Assembly (NCBI GenBank): GCA_021819605.1
Contig: JAKAQT010000080.1
Span: forward strand, 1 to 7,182
Length of the DNA: 7,182 bases
Direction: 5' to 3'
Origin: Thermoplasmata archaeon
Lineage (GTDB): Archaea; Thermoplasmatota; Thermoplasmata; Thermoplasmatales; Thermoplasmataceae
Of this stretch, positions 7,001 through 7,182 are shown piece by piece. The translations under genes were made by a program, and so were the position numbers. Position 1 is the first letter of the stretch. Each line of letters starts with the position of its first letter. The notes beneath the pieces were generated by a model. It saw only the letters and a list, made by a program, of their open reading frames with translations. It had not been told where the DNA came from and made no database searches.

Positions 7001-7182
7001 CGTTTCTGCAAAGAATTCGCGAACTGCCTCGACATAGTGAATATTCTGCTCCGCCTGTACTACGAAGATCGGGACTATGATGCCATAAAAAAATTCTATG
7101 AGACAAACCCGAAATACGTTGATGATAAGAGCCTGCAGTACGTTATCAGGAGTTATATTGAAACCTACGAGTTAGATCGGAA
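4094..7182 (+). CDS. Very large TPR-type helical repeat protein, 3' end outside the window
   Basis: I do not recognise a named family. The frame runs from ATG 4094 to the window edge without a stop, giving 1029 complete codons of an unfinished gene. An in-frame TAG at 4070 limits the start to ATG 4094 or GTG 4088; the ATG is preferred because of the promoter spacing. There is no signal peptide or membrane segment, so it is probably cytoplasmic. The protein is a chain of amphipathic helical hairpins. The best TPR unit is at residues 785-818 (with GKYDQAL and a closing P818), continued by GQYEKAQ at 832-838. Weaker units are near 237-296, 368-430, 618-645 and 923-972. TPR solenoids bind partner proteins, so a scaffold role is likely but the partners are unknown. 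It follows arlJ on the same strand, with its own promoter. By hand count arginine is CGN in 21 of 57 cases, against 11 of 72 in arlHIJ. Confidence 0.85.
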   Translation, partial: MADGVSQRKMVKLLEQAFLDAGTANTPPAELLKNITSYLTAEGSSGMEITSSLLESFQHYLEITCKSAPADSIILILSIQKIAENKELLLPLAEKCSSAFDNGSPSDAERIISTFSPESIPERELSIIEKIAETGVQNQVLLAHIYGRSGIMRTQFLDSIDWKMVGSTEAKSIIYEYAGLTNDPKALEVLKIISDHLGNETWLRILGLKLIGEAGAEDRIRFLDGFPFGDLKDVDDIIVVTDSLLLSGNWKSALDAVNNALNSRKSNDKLLRQKVKILLSSGEKVEAYEIIKEILKGSKDSLELARTALDIAYSQGLMDEFLELSKAYPAIFSDPSFLSRKIDAEIQKSMFGEALKDITEGLAANQGNLDLLNMKFRTLVKLTNTNDAYNTALEILKINPKSEEHATYIVDLLFKREEYDQVLSFMERYQQIRQSRMEFYISSLFYMDRQHEAIKALSSIPAYAENPLILDSVFFNVRLDENLKELESFIILHREETAALKIITDRLRGVPSDYSSIDGQFLDKYPSTALAFIKSWFYVSSGRKMPDDLLNALSKPIFRPAKATADLIQQATEGKIGEEIMDSAKYLFPISETYVRNGKLDRAERELIRAASNQKDPFYLYLMAMIDFQRGDYTSSRKNVDASLDKLLNCDFLILAVELAMIYGETKKIREHAEKLVSLGSLEMMDLGAFHSFASRNKFWEMASDFLSYIGSGTSHNPWIFRIRRDVLRNSGNLQSAIEQSLMLFRTRQFSRQDIDLHMAMLKDAGKPDEVLQFLGDLETENRTPEIEILLAGVLNSMGKYDQALNHCDAAIQMGVDPLTIPGYLNALIEVGQYEKAQDIMSKNENDLLQLKLYQKTSQIPQALALLKRVTFKRQEDQEILKAAVETLWYNRDVRDLIVKIYSDEGFVWLGKLIARKTFDSGDTKLALEVARNLNRNEPGDLDTVRLYSDILVRTGRRTDAIELILRSLRFCKEFANCLDIVNILLRLYYEDRDYDAIKKFYETNPKYVDDKSLQYVIRSYIETYELDR

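Overview
This window looks like an archaeal chromosome segment carrying the 3' part of an archaellum (archaeal flagellum) gene cluster. All genes lie on the + strand. Three proteins are recognisable in the invariant order arlH-arlI-arlJ (flaH-flaI-flaJ): the KaiC-like ATP-binding protein, the hexameric motor/assembly ATPase and the polytopic membrane platform. Arginine is mostly AGG/AGA and isoleucine is often ATA. Base composition is moderate, and one likely promoter sits where a leaderless transcript would start. These traits suggest a euryarchaeon, most plausibly of the Thermoplasmata; that placement is inference from style and not a species call.

Layout. At 3-674 is arlH, whose 5' flank is cut by the window edge. 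At 684-2303 is arlI, introduced by a GAGGTGA ribosome binding site that overlaps the arlH stop. At 2309-3964 is arlJ, whose best start is an ATG just behind the arlI stop, with that stop embedded in the Shine-Dalgarno sequence. These three are a tightly packed, translationally coupled operon. A 129-base gap (3965-4093) holds an inverted repeat, a T5 tract that may end the operon, and an A/T-only TATA-like element placed about 27 bases before the next ATG. From 4094 to the window end runs one open frame of at least 1029 residues with no stop. It has no membrane segments and is built from helical hairpins, several of them good TPR units.

How the parts work together. In the known archaellum motor, ArlJ anchors the machine in the membrane, hexameric ArlI hydrolyses ATP to assemble and rotate the filament, and ArlH binds ArlI and regulates it. 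The filament proteins and the stator/switch genes (arlB, arlF/G, arlC/D/E) are not in this window and would be expected upstream.

Two observations stand out. First, ArlH has glutamine (Q60) where the family and KaiC normally carry the catalytic glutamate. Second, a very large TPR-type solenoid protein lies directly behind the motor genes. It has its own promoter and a different arginine codon balance, and could be an unrecognised motor-associated scaffold or an unrelated neighbour. No RNA genes, CRISPR arrays or mobile elements were seen.
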